This document shows positions 17,866-25,869 of a stretch of DNA of 64,000 nucleotides, piece after piece. The stretch is from Mesorhizobium sp. M1C.F.Ca.ET.210.01.1.1 (GTDB taxonomy: Bacteria; Pseudomonadota; Alphaproteobacteria; Rhizobiales; Rhizobiaceae): the NCBI RefSeq assembly GCF_004791585.1, contig NZ_SRUU01000026.1, positions 31,377 to 95,376 of the forward strand. The letters are read 5' to 3'. The position numbers and the translations under genes were made by a program. How positions within the stretch are numbered: the stretch's first letter is position 1; each line of letters opens with the position of its first letter. Under the pieces are notes generated by a model, which was not told the origin of the DNA, searched no databases, and saw nothing but the letters and a program-made list of their open reading frames with translations.

Positions 17866-18466
17866 TGGTGGTCTCCCTGACCGCCGTGCGGCGGCGATAA
17901 TAGCGGTTCGCCTTCTGGCGGTTGCCGCAGACGGCCATATCGCACCAGAGGCGGCTCGAGTTGCGGCTGCGATCGACGAACAGCCAGCTGCAGTTCGGAC
18001 AGATCCTCAGCCTGGCAACGGTCTCGTCCCGCAACAGCGAAAGCGCCGAGACGGCCAACGCCGCCTCGAAGGCGATCGGCGTCGCCGGATCGCCGAAAGG
18101 CTGCCCCGGCGCGCCGATCTCGGCGCTGCTGCCGGAGAGCCCGCCGGCACAGGCCGTCAGGAAATCCGGCAGATGGCCGGCGGCGATCGCGCCTTTCGCT
18201 ATGGCATGGCGGAACAGGCGATCGGTCGCCTCACGGATCGACAGCACGACCGGGGCGATGCCGCCCGGCTCGGGCGCCTCCAGCCGCCGGCCGCCGAGCT
18301 CGGCGGCGCGAAAGCCGCTTGCCGCCTCGGCGAAACGGGCGATCTCGGCCGGATCGTCGAAACGGTCGAAGGTTTTTTCCGGGTCGTTGCGCAGCACGAC
18401 GGTGTTCGCCGTGTCGAGCGCCAGAATGCCGCCGGTGAAGCGGTGCGGGGTCCAGGATACTGTCAT
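17858..18466 (-). CDS. CGNR zinc-finger (ABATE-domain) putative transcriptional regulator
   Basis: 202 residues. The N-terminal part (FTGGILALDTANTVVLRN) matches the ABATE/DUF1470 domain, and the C-terminus is the treble-clef CGNR zinc finger: CPNCSWLFVD, then CDMAVCGNRQKANRYYRRR. The basic residues after CGNR are expected to contact DNA. CGNR proteins are generally annotated as stress- or ligand-responsive regulators, few with known targets. The gene is divergent from a LivH-type permease across a 93-bp region with a strong inverted repeat, which suggests that it controls itself and the permease. It overlaps the lipoprotein gene downstream. Confidence 0.88.
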   Translation of the reverse strand: MTVSWTPHRFTGGILALDTANTVVLRNDPEKTFDRFDDPAEIARFAEAASGFRAAELGGRRLEAPEPGGIAPVVLSIREATDRLFRHAIAKGAIAAGHLPDFLTACAGGLSGSSAEIGAPGQPFGDPATPIAFEAALAVSALSLLRDETVARLRICPNCSWLFVDRSRNSSRLWCDMAVCGNRQKANRYYRRRTAVRETTNA

Positions 18467-18470
18467 ACCG

Positions 18471-18510
18471 GAAATCTAACCTATAAAACGTGTTTGACAA
18501 GTTAGATTCC
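18471..18510. promoter_or_regulatory. Inverted repeat in the divergent CGNR/LivH promoter region
   Basis: GAAATCTAAC (18471-18480) and GTTAGATTCC (18501-18510) match as a 10-bp inverted repeat with one mismatch, separated by 20 bp. A TTGACA hexamer at 18494-18499 lies between the arms, a reasonable -35 element for the permease gene. The dyad starts only five bases from the CGNR start codon, so a bound dimer could block both promoters. Confidence 0.55.
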
Positions 18511-18559
18511 GAGTGTAACGGTCCCAATCGGGCGCGTCGCGCGACCCAAAGGATGCCGC

Positions 18560-19465
18560 ATGCTCTATTTCTTCCAGCAAGTGCTCAACGGGCTGCATTC
18601 GGGCGCGCTCTATGCGCTGCTCGCCTTTGGCTATGTACTGACCAACGGCATCCTGCACCGCACCAATCTTGCCTATGGCGCGCTGTTTGCCTTTTGCGGC
18701 CACACCATGATCCTGACCGCCGCCTTCGGCTACCAGGCGCTGTGGCTGACGCTCGCCGCCTCGGTCGCGCTCGGCATCGTCGCCGCCCTGCTCTACGCCG
18801 TGCTCATCAGCCAGCTGTTGTCGCGAAGCGTTTTCGAGAGGCTGGCGGACCGGTCGCCCAACGCCATCGTGGTGACGACGCTCGGCATCCTGCTGTTTCT
18901 GTCGGAAGCGAGCCGCATCGCCGCCGACACTCATGATCTGTGGCTGCCGCCGATGCTCGCCCAACCTGTCATCTTCACCCAGGATGCCGGTTTCAAGGTC
19001 ACCCTTACCGTCATCCAGTTGCTCGACTGCGCGGCGGTGATATCCGTGGTGGCGCTGGCCGCCTGGCTGTTTTCGCATTCGCGCTTCGGCCGCGCCTGGC
19101 GAGCGGTATCCGATGATCCGAAAGCGGCTGCGATGTGCGGTATCGATGTGCGCGCCATCTTCCGCCGCGCGGTGCTCTACGGCGGCTTCTGCGCGGCTTT
19201 TGCCGGTGTGCTGGCCGGCCTCTATTACGGCAACATCAGCTTCGGCACCGGCCTCGTCTACGGCCTCAAGATCCTGTTCGTGACGGCGGTCGGCGGCTAT
19301 CTGTCTCCGCTCAAGGCGGCGCTTGGAGCCGCCGCCTTCGGCATGGCCGAATCGCTATGGGCCGGCTATTTCCCGATCGAATGGCGCGATGGCTGGATAT
19401 ACCTCTTCCTCGTCGCCATGCTGGTGCTGATCGGCGCCGGCCGCGACCAGTCCAAGGTCGCCTGA
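18560..19465 (+). CDS. Branched-chain amino acid-type ABC transporter permease (LivH family), unaccompanied
   Basis: A 301-residue integral membrane protein with about eight helices. LNGLHSGALYALLAFGYVLT at the N-terminus is the typical LivH opening, and RAVSDDPKAAAMCGIDV is the conserved cytoplasmic EAA-like loop that docks the ATPase. ILFVTAVGGYLSPLKAALGA near the C-terminus is also family-typical. Unusually, no LivM, LivG, LivF or binding protein is adjacent, so either partners are encoded elsewhere or this is a remnant. The ATG at 18560 is chosen because the hydrophobic N-terminus starts there. Divergent from the CGNR regulator. Confidence 0.85.
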   Translation: MLYFFQQVLNGLHSGALYALLAFGYVLTNGILHRTNLAYGALFAFCGHTMILTAAFGYQALWLTLAASVALGIVAALLYAVLISQLLSRSVFERLADRSPNAIVVTTLGILLFLSEASRIAADTHDLWLPPMLAQPVIFTQDAGFKVTLTVIQLLDCAAVISVVALAAWLFSHSRFGRAWRAVSDDPKAAAMCGIDVRAIFRRAVLYGGFCAAFAGVLAGLYYGNISFGTGLVYGLKILFVTAVGGYLSPLKAALGAAAFGMAESLWAGYFPIEWRDGWIYLFLVAMLVLIGAGRDQSKVA

Positions 19466-19639
19466 ATCCTGTAGACTTTGGTTGCATGACCTGCGGTGAG
19501 CTGGCGGGTTTCCACCGCCGGCGCCGTTTGTCGTGCCTTGCCATGTTGACCTACCGGACCACGCACTGCATACCCTTGGGCCAGCGGCGTGACACCGGAT
19601 GGGGGAATCGGGCGCGCCGAATGATCAGGGAGGACATGC

Positions 19640-20245
19640 ATGGCAGGGCTGCTCGCTCTATCCAGGACGATCGACCGCATCAATGAGTTCATCGGCCGCT
19701 GGGTCTCGTGGCTGATCCTGCTGGCAATCCTGGTGAGTGCCGGCAACGCCGTCATCCGCAAGGCATTCGACATCTCCTCCAATGCCTGGCTCGAACTGCA
19801 GTGGTACCTGTTCGGCGCCGCTTTCATGCTGGCGGCCGCCTACACGCTGAAGCAGAACGACCATATCCGCATCGACATCGTCTACGGCATGTTTTCCCGC
19901 CGGCTGCAGCACTGGATCGACCTCTTCGGCCACGTGTTCTTCCTGATGCCGTTCGTAGTGCTGATGGTGATCTATTTCGTGCCTTACGTGTCGCTGTCCT
20001 TCCACAGCGGCGAGATGTCGACCAATGCCGGCGGCCTGATCGTCTGGCCGGCCAAGGCAATCCTGCTTGCAGGCTTCTTCCTGCTGGCTCTGCAGGGCGT
20101 TTCCGAAATCATCAAGAAGATCGCCATCATGCGCGGCGCCATGGATGATCCCAATCCCTTCGTGTCGGCGCATGACCAGGCCAAGCTCGAGGCCGAGGCA
20201 CTTGCCGAGGAAGCCAAGGCGCTGTCCGGCGAGGTGCGCTCATGA
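19640..20245 (+). CDS. TRAP transporter small permease (DctQ)
   Basis: Small four-helix membrane subunit of a tripartite ATP-independent periplasmic transporter, 201 residues. Hydrophobic segments are near residues 20-40, 52-70, 90-112 and 128-150. The stretch NAWLELQWYLFGAAFMLAAA is characteristic of the mannitol/chloroaromatic-type DctQ, and KQNDHIRIDIVYG follows as in other family members. The C-terminal 40 residues are a charged, alanine- and glutamate-rich cytoplasmic tail. Its stop overlaps the start of dctM by four bases (ATGA), so translation is coupled. Confidence 0.92.
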   Translation: MAGLLALSRTIDRINEFIGRWVSWLILLAILVSAGNAVIRKAFDISSNAWLELQWYLFGAAFMLAAAYTLKQNDHIRIDIVYGMFSRRLQHWIDLFGHVFFLMPFVVLMVIYFVPYVSLSFHSGEMSTNAGGLIVWPAKAILLAGFFLLALQGVSEIIKKIAIMRGAMDDPNPFVSAHDQAKLEAEALAEEAKALSGEVRS

Positions 20246-22038
20246 TCGAGCTTATCGCGCAGAACATGGCGCCGATCATGTTCGCCTCGCTGATCATCTT
20301 CCTTTTGATCGGCTACCCGGTCGCCTTCTCGCTCGCCGCGAACGGACTGCTGTTCTTCTTCATCGGCGTGCTGTTGTCGCCCTATTCCGGCGGATCGATC
20401 AATCTCGCCTGGCCGCTGCTGCATGCGCTGCCGGACAATTTCTACGGCACCAGGGTGATGTCGAACGACACGCTGCTGGCCATTCCGTTCTTCACCTTCA
20501 TGGGCATCGTGCTCGAACGATCCGGCATGGCCGAGGATCTGCTCGACACCATCGGCCAGTTGTTCGGCCCCGTCCGCGGCGGTCTTGCCTATGCGGTGAT
20601 CTTTGTCGGCGCGCTGCTTGCCGCCACCACCGGCGTGGTAGCGGCTTCCGTCATCGCCATGGGCCTGATCTCGCTGCCGATCATGCTGCGCTACGGCTAT
20701 GACCGCCGGCTCGCCTCGGGCGTCATCGCGGCTTCCGGCACGCTGGCCCAGATCATCCCGCCCTCGCTGGTGCTGATCGTGCTGGCCGACCAGCTCGGCC
20801 GCTCGGTGGGCGACATGTATGCCGGCGCGCTGATCCCGGGGCTCGTGCTCACCGGCATCTACATGCTCTACATCCTGATCATGTCGATCATCCGGCCGAA
20901 TTCGATGCCGGCATTGCCGTTCGAAGCCCGCACGCTCGGCCGCGGCGTGATCTCGCTGATCGTGGCGCTGCTGGTTACCGGCGCGATCTCCTATGCCGCC
21001 TACCGCTATCTCGAACCTGCCCATGGCGACAATGCCGACATCCTCGGCGCCAGCGTCGGCGTCATTGTCATCTACGTCGTGGCGATCGCCGACCAGCGGC
21101 TGCACATCAACATGATGTCGAAGCTGGCGCAGCAGGTGGTGATCGTGCTGATCCCGCCGCTGGCGCTGATCTTCCTGGTGCTCGGCACCATCTTCCTCGG
21201 CATCGCCACCCCGACCGAGGGCGGCGCGATGGGATCGGTCGGCGCGTTGATCATGGCCGCGGCAAAGGGCCGGCTGTCGTTCGACGTCATCAAGCAGGCG
21301 CTGGCCTCGACGACCAGGCTCTCCTCCTTCGTGCTGTTCATCCTGATCGGCGCGCGCGTCTTTTCGCTGACCTTCTACGGCGTCAACGGCCATATCTGGG
21401 TCGAGCATCTCCTGGTCTCGTTGCCGGGCGGCGAGACTGGCTTCCTGATCGGGGTCAACATCCTGGTCTTCTTGCTTGCCTTCTTTCTCGATTTCTTCGA
21501 GCTCGCCTTCATCATCGTGCCGCTGCTGGCGCCCGCCGCCGACAAGCTCGGCATCGACCTGATCTGGTTCGGCGTGCTGCTCGGCGTCAACATGCAGACC
21601 AGCTTCATGCATCCGCCCTTCGGCTTCGCGCTGTTCTACCTGCGCTCGGTCGCGGCGCGCGTGCCCTATCTCGACCGCATCACCGGCAAGCAGATCGCGC
21701 CCGTCACCACCGGTCAGATCTACTGGGGCGCGGTGCCCTTCGTCTGCATCCAGGTGATCATGATCGCGCTCACCATCGCCTTCCCGCAAATGGTGATGCG
21801 CTACAAGGGCGCTGCCGTCGAACCGAGCACGATAGACCTGAAGCTGCCGGATATGCCCGGACTGGCGCCGCTCGGCACGCCGCCGGCCGACAACGGCGCG
21901 GCGCCCGCCAATGGCGGCACGCCGCCGGCAGCCCCGGGCACGCCGGATCTGTCGCAGCCGCCGAATTTCGGCGACACCGCGCCGGCCAAGCCGGCCGCAC
22001 CCGCGCCCGACCTTTCGAAGCCGCCAAGCTTCAATTGA
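20242..22038 (+). CDS. TRAP transporter large permease (DctM), long form
   Basis: Large subunit that carries substrate using the sodium or proton gradient. 598 residues against roughly 430 in classical DctM. Family features include PFFTFMGIVLERSGMAEDLL, the GVVAASVIAMGLISLP helix, PPSLVLIVLADQ and GTIFLGIATPTEGGAMG. The extra length comes from an inserted pair of helices (about residues 230-290), seen in the mannitol/chloroaromatic subclass, and from a 60-residue Pro/Ala/Gly-rich C-terminal tail with two near-identical copies of PDLSxPPxF. It follows dctQ with a 4-base overlap and precedes the alcohol dehydrogenase by 12 bp. Confidence 0.93.
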   Translation: MIELIAQNMAPIMFASLIIFLLIGYPVAFSLAANGLLFFFIGVLLSPYSGGSINLAWPLLHALPDNFYGTRVMSNDTLLAIPFFTFMGIVLERSGMAEDLLDTIGQLFGPVRGGLAYAVIFVGALLAATTGVVAASVIAMGLISLPIMLRYGYDRRLASGVIAASGTLAQIIPPSLVLIVLADQLGRSVGDMYAGALIPGLVLTGIYMLYILIMSIIRPNSMPALPFEARTLGRGVISLIVALLVTGAISYAAYRYLEPAHGDNADILGASVGVIVIYVVAIADQRLHINMMSKLAQQVVIVLIPPLALIFLVLGTIFLGIATPTEGGAMGSVGALIMAAAKGRLSFDVIKQALASTTRLSSFVLFILIGARVFSLTFYGVNGHIWVEHLLVSLPGGETGFLIGVNILVFLLAFFLDFFELAFIIVPLLAPAADKLGIDLIWFGVLLGVNMQTSFMHPPFGFALFYLRSVAARVPYLDRITGKQIAPVTTGQIYWGAVPFVCIQVIMIALTIAFPQMVMRYKGAAVEPSTIDLKLPDMPGLAPLGTPPADNGAAPANGGTPPAAPGTPDLSQPPNFGDTAPAKPAAPAPDLSKPPSFN

Positions 22039-22050
22039 GGTGACCGCGTC

Positions 22051-23076
22051 ATGAGAGCCGTAAGGCTGGAAGCAATCGGCGCCATCGCGCTTCGCGAGGT
22101 CGACAAGCCCTCGCCGGGGCCGGAGGATGTTCTGGTGCGGGTCGAGGCCTGCGGCGTCTGCGGCACCGACCGGCACCTGTTCCATGGCGAGTTTCCGTCA
22201 AAGCCGCCGGTGACGCTCGGCCACGAATTCTGCGGCATCGTCGAGGCGGTCGGTGAGGCCGTCGCCGATATCGCCGTCGGCGACCGCGTCACCGGCGATC
22301 CCAACATTTCCTGCGGGCGCTGCAGCCATTGCCGCGCCGGCCGCGTCAACCTGTGCAGCAACCTCAGGGCCATCGGCATCCATCGGGACGGCGGTTTCGC
22401 CGGCTATGTCGTGATGCCGCAAAGCCAGGCCTTCCTGCTGCCCGCCGGCCTCAAGCCGACGCATGGCGCCTTCTGCGAGCCGCTGGCATGCTGCCTGCAT
22501 GGCGTCGATCTTGCCGGCATCAAACCGGGCGCGTCGGTTGTGGTGCTGGGCGGCGGCGTCATCGGCCTGCTCACGGTGCAGCTGGCGAAGCTCGCAGGTG
22601 CAGCGACCATCATCCTGTCGACCAGGCAGGCCTCGCGCCGGGCGCTAGCCGAAGAGCTCGGCGCTACGGCCACGGTCGATCCCAGCGCCGTCGATCCCAT
22701 CGAGGCCATCGCCGGAAAGGCCGGCCTGGTGCCGGGCGGCGTCGACGTGGTGCTCGAATGCGCGGGCGTCCCGGACACCGTCGAGCAATCGATGCGGCTG
22801 GCCAAGTCCGGCGGTACGGTGGTGATCGTCGGCGTGATGCCGCAAGGGCAGAAGGTGGCCTTCGAGCCGTTCGACGTCCTGTTCCGCGAGCTGAAGGTTC
22901 TCGGTTCCTTCATCAACCCCTTCACGCATCGCCGCGCCGCCGACCTTGTCGCGTCGGGCGCGATCGAAATCGACAAGCTGATTTCGAGGCAAGTGCCCCT
23001 AGAAGAGGCGCCGCGCGTGATCTCGAATCCGGCGGCTCCCGGCGAGGTCAAGGTGCTGGTCGTGCCGAACGGCTGA
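22051..23076 (+). CDS. Zinc-dependent medium-chain alcohol/polyol dehydrogenase
   Basis: 341 residues of the MDR family. The catalytic zinc site is CGVCGTD with GHEFCG, and the structural zinc site is CGRCSHCRAGRVNLC. The NAD(P)-binding loop GGGVIGLLTVQLAKLAGA sits near residue 170. The set resembles sorbitol, threonine and galactitol dehydrogenases. Substrate is not determinable, but it is co-directional with dctQM and only 12 bp downstream, so it probably oxidises the polyol or alcohol brought in by this TRAP system. Followed by a strong hairpin. Confidence 0.9.
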   Translation: MRAVRLEAIGAIALREVDKPSPGPEDVLVRVEACGVCGTDRHLFHGEFPSKPPVTLGHEFCGIVEAVGEAVADIAVGDRVTGDPNISCGRCSHCRAGRVNLCSNLRAIGIHRDGGFAGYVVMPQSQAFLLPAGLKPTHGAFCEPLACCLHGVDLAGIKPGASVVVLGGGVIGLLTVQLAKLAGAATIILSTRQASRRALAEELGATATVDPSAVDPIEAIAGKAGLVPGGVDVVLECAGVPDTVEQSMRLAKSGGTVVIVGVMPQGQKVAFEPFDVLFRELKVLGSFINPFTHRRAADLVASGAIEIDKLISRQVPLEEAPRVISNPAAPGEVKVLVVPNG

Positions 23077-23104
23077 AGCAGCGTCCGCTACCGGCGCGAA
23101 CGAA

Positions 23105-23129
23105 GAGACCCCGGACAAGCCGGGGTCTC
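23105..23129. terminator. Bidirectional hairpin between convergent genes
   Basis: GAGACCCCGG (23105-23114) pairs perfectly with CCGGGGTCTC (23120-23129) around a 5-nt loop. There is no proper T-run on either side (TTCGTT on the minus strand). It lies between the convergent alcohol dehydrogenase and TRAP binding-protein genes. Confidence 0.7.
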
Positions 23130-23154
23130 CCAGATCGAAATTCGATCAAACCGC

Positions 23155-24264
23155 CTACAGCTTGCCGTTGCGCTGCTGCACCATCATGAAGGTGTCGTAG
23201 TTGTATTCGGCGACCTGGGCCCAGAGATAATGCTCCTTGCGGAAGCCCTTGATCGACTCCCAGATCTTCTTGAACGGCGCGTTGTTGGCTTCCATTTCGG
23301 CATAGACTTCGTTGGCCTTCTCGAAGCAGGCGGCCATGATTTCCTGGCTGAAAGGCGCCAGCTTGGCGCCGCCCGCCACCAGCCGCTTCACCGCCGCCGG
23401 ATTGAGGAAGTCGTATTTCTGCAGCATGTTTGCGTCGGCTGCCTGGGCGGCGGTGCGCACCAGCGACTTGTAGGCCGGCGAAAGCTCCTCGTACTTGGCC
23501 TTGTTGAACATCAGATGCACGGTCGGGCCGCCTTCCCACCAGCCGGGATAGTAGTAGTAGGGCGCGACCTTGTAGAAGCCGAGCTTCTCGTCGTCATAGG
23601 GGCCAACCCATTCGGCGGCGTCGATGGTGCCCTTTTCCAGCGCCGGGTAGATGTCGCCGCCGGCGATCTGCTGCGGCACGACGCCGAGCTTCTGCACCAC
23701 CTTGCCGGCGAAGCCGCCGATGCGCATCTTGAGACCGGAAAGATCGGCCACGGTGTTGATCTGCTTGCGGAACCAGCCGCCCATCTGCACGCCGGTGTTG
23801 CCGCCAGGCAGGCCGAACAGTCCTTGCGTGGCCAGGAACTCGTTGAACAGGTCGATGCCGCCGCCATGGTAGTGCCAGGCATTTATGCCGCGCGCGTTGA
23901 GCGAGAACGGCACCGCCGCGCCCAGCGCCCAGGTCGGGTCCTTGCCCCAGTAGTAATATGCGACCGTGTGGCAGGCCTCGACGGTGCCGGCGGCGGTGGC
24001 GTCGGCCGCCTGCAGGCCGGGCACCAGCTCGCCTGAAGCAAAGACCTGGACCTGGAAGTTGCCGTCGGTCGCTTCCGACAGCATCTTGGAGAAAACCTCG
24101 GCACCGCCATAGATTGTGTCGAGCGATTTCGGGAAGGACGACGCCAACCGCCAGGTCACTTTCGGATTGGATTGGGCAATCGCTGGCGTGGCAAGCACAG
24201 CGGCCGCCGCCGCGACGCCGACGCCGGACGCACCGGCCTTGCGGATGAATGAACGACGATCCAT
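23155..24264 (-). CDS. TRAP transporter substrate-binding protein (DctP)
   Basis: Periplasmic solute receptor of 369 residues. The N-terminus MDRRSFIRKAG carries a twin-arginine motif followed by a hydrophobic stretch ending in ATPAIAQ, so the protein is probably exported folded through Tat. The mature sequence (WRLASSFPKSLDTIYGGAEVF, then MRIGGFAGKVVQKLG) belongs to the mannitol/chloroaromatic TRAP receptor subclass, matching the long DctM nearby. The ATG at 24262-24264 has GGAGG seven bases upstream. The gene converges on the dctQM-adh operon, so receptor and permeases are separately transcribed. Confidence 0.92.
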   Translation of the reverse strand: MDRRSFIRKAGASGVGVAAAAAVLATPAIAQSNPKVTWRLASSFPKSLDTIYGGAEVFSKMLSEATDGNFQVQVFASGELVPGLQAADATAAGTVEACHTVAYYYWGKDPTWALGAAVPFSLNARGINAWHYHGGGIDLFNEFLATQGLFGLPGGNTGVQMGGWFRKQINTVADLSGLKMRIGGFAGKVVQKLGVVPQQIAGGDIYPALEKGTIDAAEWVGPYDDEKLGFYKVAPYYYYPGWWEGGPTVHLMFNKAKYEELSPAYKSLVRTAAQAADANMLQKYDFLNPAAVKRLVAGGAKLAPFSQEIMAACFEKANEVYAEMEANNAPFKKIWESIKGFRKEHYLWAQVAEYNYDTFMMVQQRNGKL

Positions 24265-24516
24265 TAAGTTTCCTCCCTTGCGGATCAACTGACCGACGTT
24301 CGGACATCCAGGGCGCCCGGATCGGCTGGGGAAGAAACATACACAGGCAACAGGTCGAGTCCAGCATTGCGACCAAAGTTCCAGCCATTCAGGGGACGCC
24401 TGCAACTATAGTCTAACGCGGCTTGTTTCCTGGCCCATGCGAGGCAGCGAAACTTGCCATGGCAAAGCGCCATCGGATCGCCTATTTTGTGGGCAGGAAT
24501 AACCCGTTAGCCCTCG

Positions 24517-25308
24517 ATGGAAACCGAATCCAAAATGCAGCAGCCGCTCGTTGCCGTCTCGACCGATGTCCGCCAGTTCGACAACTACACATGGCATGCT
24601 GCCCCACAGCAATATATCGAAGCGGCGATCAGCGGCGCCGGCGTGTTCCCGCTGCTGGTGCCGTCCTTCGGCGACCGGCTTGATTTCGACGAGTTGCTGT
24701 CCTCGGTCGACGGCGTCATGGTCACGGGTTCGAAGTCCAATGTGCATCCTGCGCTCTACGGCGGCGATCCCAGCGAGGCCAACGGCCCTTACGATCCGGC
24801 GCGCGACGCCACCACGCTGCCGCTCATCCGCAAGGCGATCGAGCGCGGCGTGCCACTGCTTGCCATCTGCCGCGGCATCCAGGAACTGAACGTGGCGCTG
24901 GGCGGCACGCTGGGCACCGAGATCCAGGAGCGCGAGGGTTCGCACGATCACCGCGCCCCGGTGAGCGACAATCAGGACGAGCGCTTCGCCATCCACCAGA
25001 CGATTTCGATCAAGCCCGGAAGCTGCCTTGCCGGCGTGTTCGGCGCTGGTGAGATCAAGGTCAATTCATTGCATCGCCAGGCGATCGACCGGCTTGGCTC
25101 CAAGCTGCAGGTGGAAGCTTTGGCCACCGACGGCACGGTCGAGGCGGTCTCTGTCAAGGATGCCCGCGCCTTTGCCGTCGGCGTTCAGTGGCACCCGGAA
25201 TATTGGGTGAAGTCGGACAGCAACTCCGCCAAGATCTTCCGCGCCTTCGGCGATGCCGTGCGCCTGCACGCAGCGGCGAAGGCCGGGGCACGCGCGGCGG
25301 CGGAATAA
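24517..25308 (+). CDS. Gamma-glutamyl-gamma-aminobutyrate hydrolase-like protein (class I glutamine amidotransferase, peptidase C26)
   Basis: 263 residues. The catalytic cysteine lies in LAICRGIQELNVALGG, the usual nucleophile elbow, and the His-Glu pair is in VQWHPEYW. GSKSNVHPALYGG marks the substrate loop region. Enzymes of this group (PuuD of the putrescine pathway) cleave the gamma-glutamyl bond of gamma-glutamyl-GABA. A glutamine synthetase-like gene of the kind that makes gamma-glutamylated amines is encoded 10 kb away, but no pathway partner is adjacent. Start ATG at 24517; an alternative ATG six codons downstream (MQQPLVAVS) fits the first strand equally well. Confidence 0.85.
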   Translation: METESKMQQPLVAVSTDVRQFDNYTWHAAPQQYIEAAISGAGVFPLLVPSFGDRLDFDELLSSVDGVMVTGSKSNVHPALYGGDPSEANGPYDPARDATTLPLIRKAIERGVPLLAICRGIQELNVALGGTLGTEIQEREGSHDHRAPVSDNQDERFAIHQTISIKPGSCLAGVFGAGEIKVNSLHRQAIDRLGSKLQVEALATDGTVEAVSVKDARAFAVGVQWHPEYWVKSDSNSAKIFRAFGDAVRLHAAAKAGARAAAE

Positions 25309-25331
25309 GCTCGCCTCAGGAATCCCGCTCG

Positions 25332-25733
25332 TTATTCGCCGTTGTTCATCGACAGCAACGGCGCGGCCGGCGCGTAGGATTCGTAGCCGTCGCCGTCGGC
25401 GACGCTGAAGGTGACGACCGGATCCGTGCCGTTCACGCTGAAGGCGACCGAGCCATCGGCCTGCTCACGCCAGAATTTCACGCGTTCGATGCCGGGCATC
25501 AGCCTGCGGCAGTTCGGGGCGACAGTCAGCAGCGACAGGCCGTCCGACACCTCGGCGCCGCGCCGGATAGCGCAGGCCGCTTCATCGCCATTGGCCGTCA
25601 GACGATAGGTTCCGGATGTGCCGGCTTCTTCGGCCGCGCTCTGGACCGCGCCGCCATGCAGGACCTGGAAGCCCCCGTACAAGGCCACCGACGCAACCAA
25701 CCCGGCCAACAGCTTCACTCTGGCTCTCCGCAT
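25332..25733 (-). CDS. AprI/Inh-like protease inhibitor domain protein
   Basis: 133 residues: an N-terminal hydrophobic signal or anchor (LLAGLVASVALYGGFQVL) and a small beta-barrel-like domain. The pattern GTYRLTANGDEAACAIRR, a second cysteine in APNCRRLMPG, then VKFWREQADGSVAF resembles the Inh family of metalloprotease inhibitors found near serralysin-type proteases. Two cysteines could form the conserved disulfide. No protease or type I secretion genes are nearby. The ATG at 25731-25733 (MRRARVKLL) is chosen because the signal sequence begins there; the ORF extends further upstream. Confidence 0.65.
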   Translation of the reverse strand: MRRARVKLLAGLVASVALYGGFQVLHGGAVQSAAEEAGTSGTYRLTANGDEAACAIRRGAEVSDGLSLLTVAPNCRRLMPGIERVKFWREQADGSVAFSVNGTDPVVTFSVADGDGYESYAPAAPLLSMNNGE

Positions 25734-25869
25734 CCAAGCGCTTCGCGCTCTTGCCCCGGTCCATGGATGCCGTCGGCCCCGAAGCGTCCGCACGCTTCTG
25801 AGCGACATGCATAACCAAGTATGCACAGTGATTCCAAATGGTTAATCGGGCGTTAACAAATGTGGCCGA

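Noticed and set aside
19984..22185. 733-residue open frame on the minus strand opposite the TRAP permease genes
   Set aside because: It is an antisense shadow of dctQM, dense in Asp, His, Gln and Arg, with no family features; the plus-strand proteins have clear motifs.
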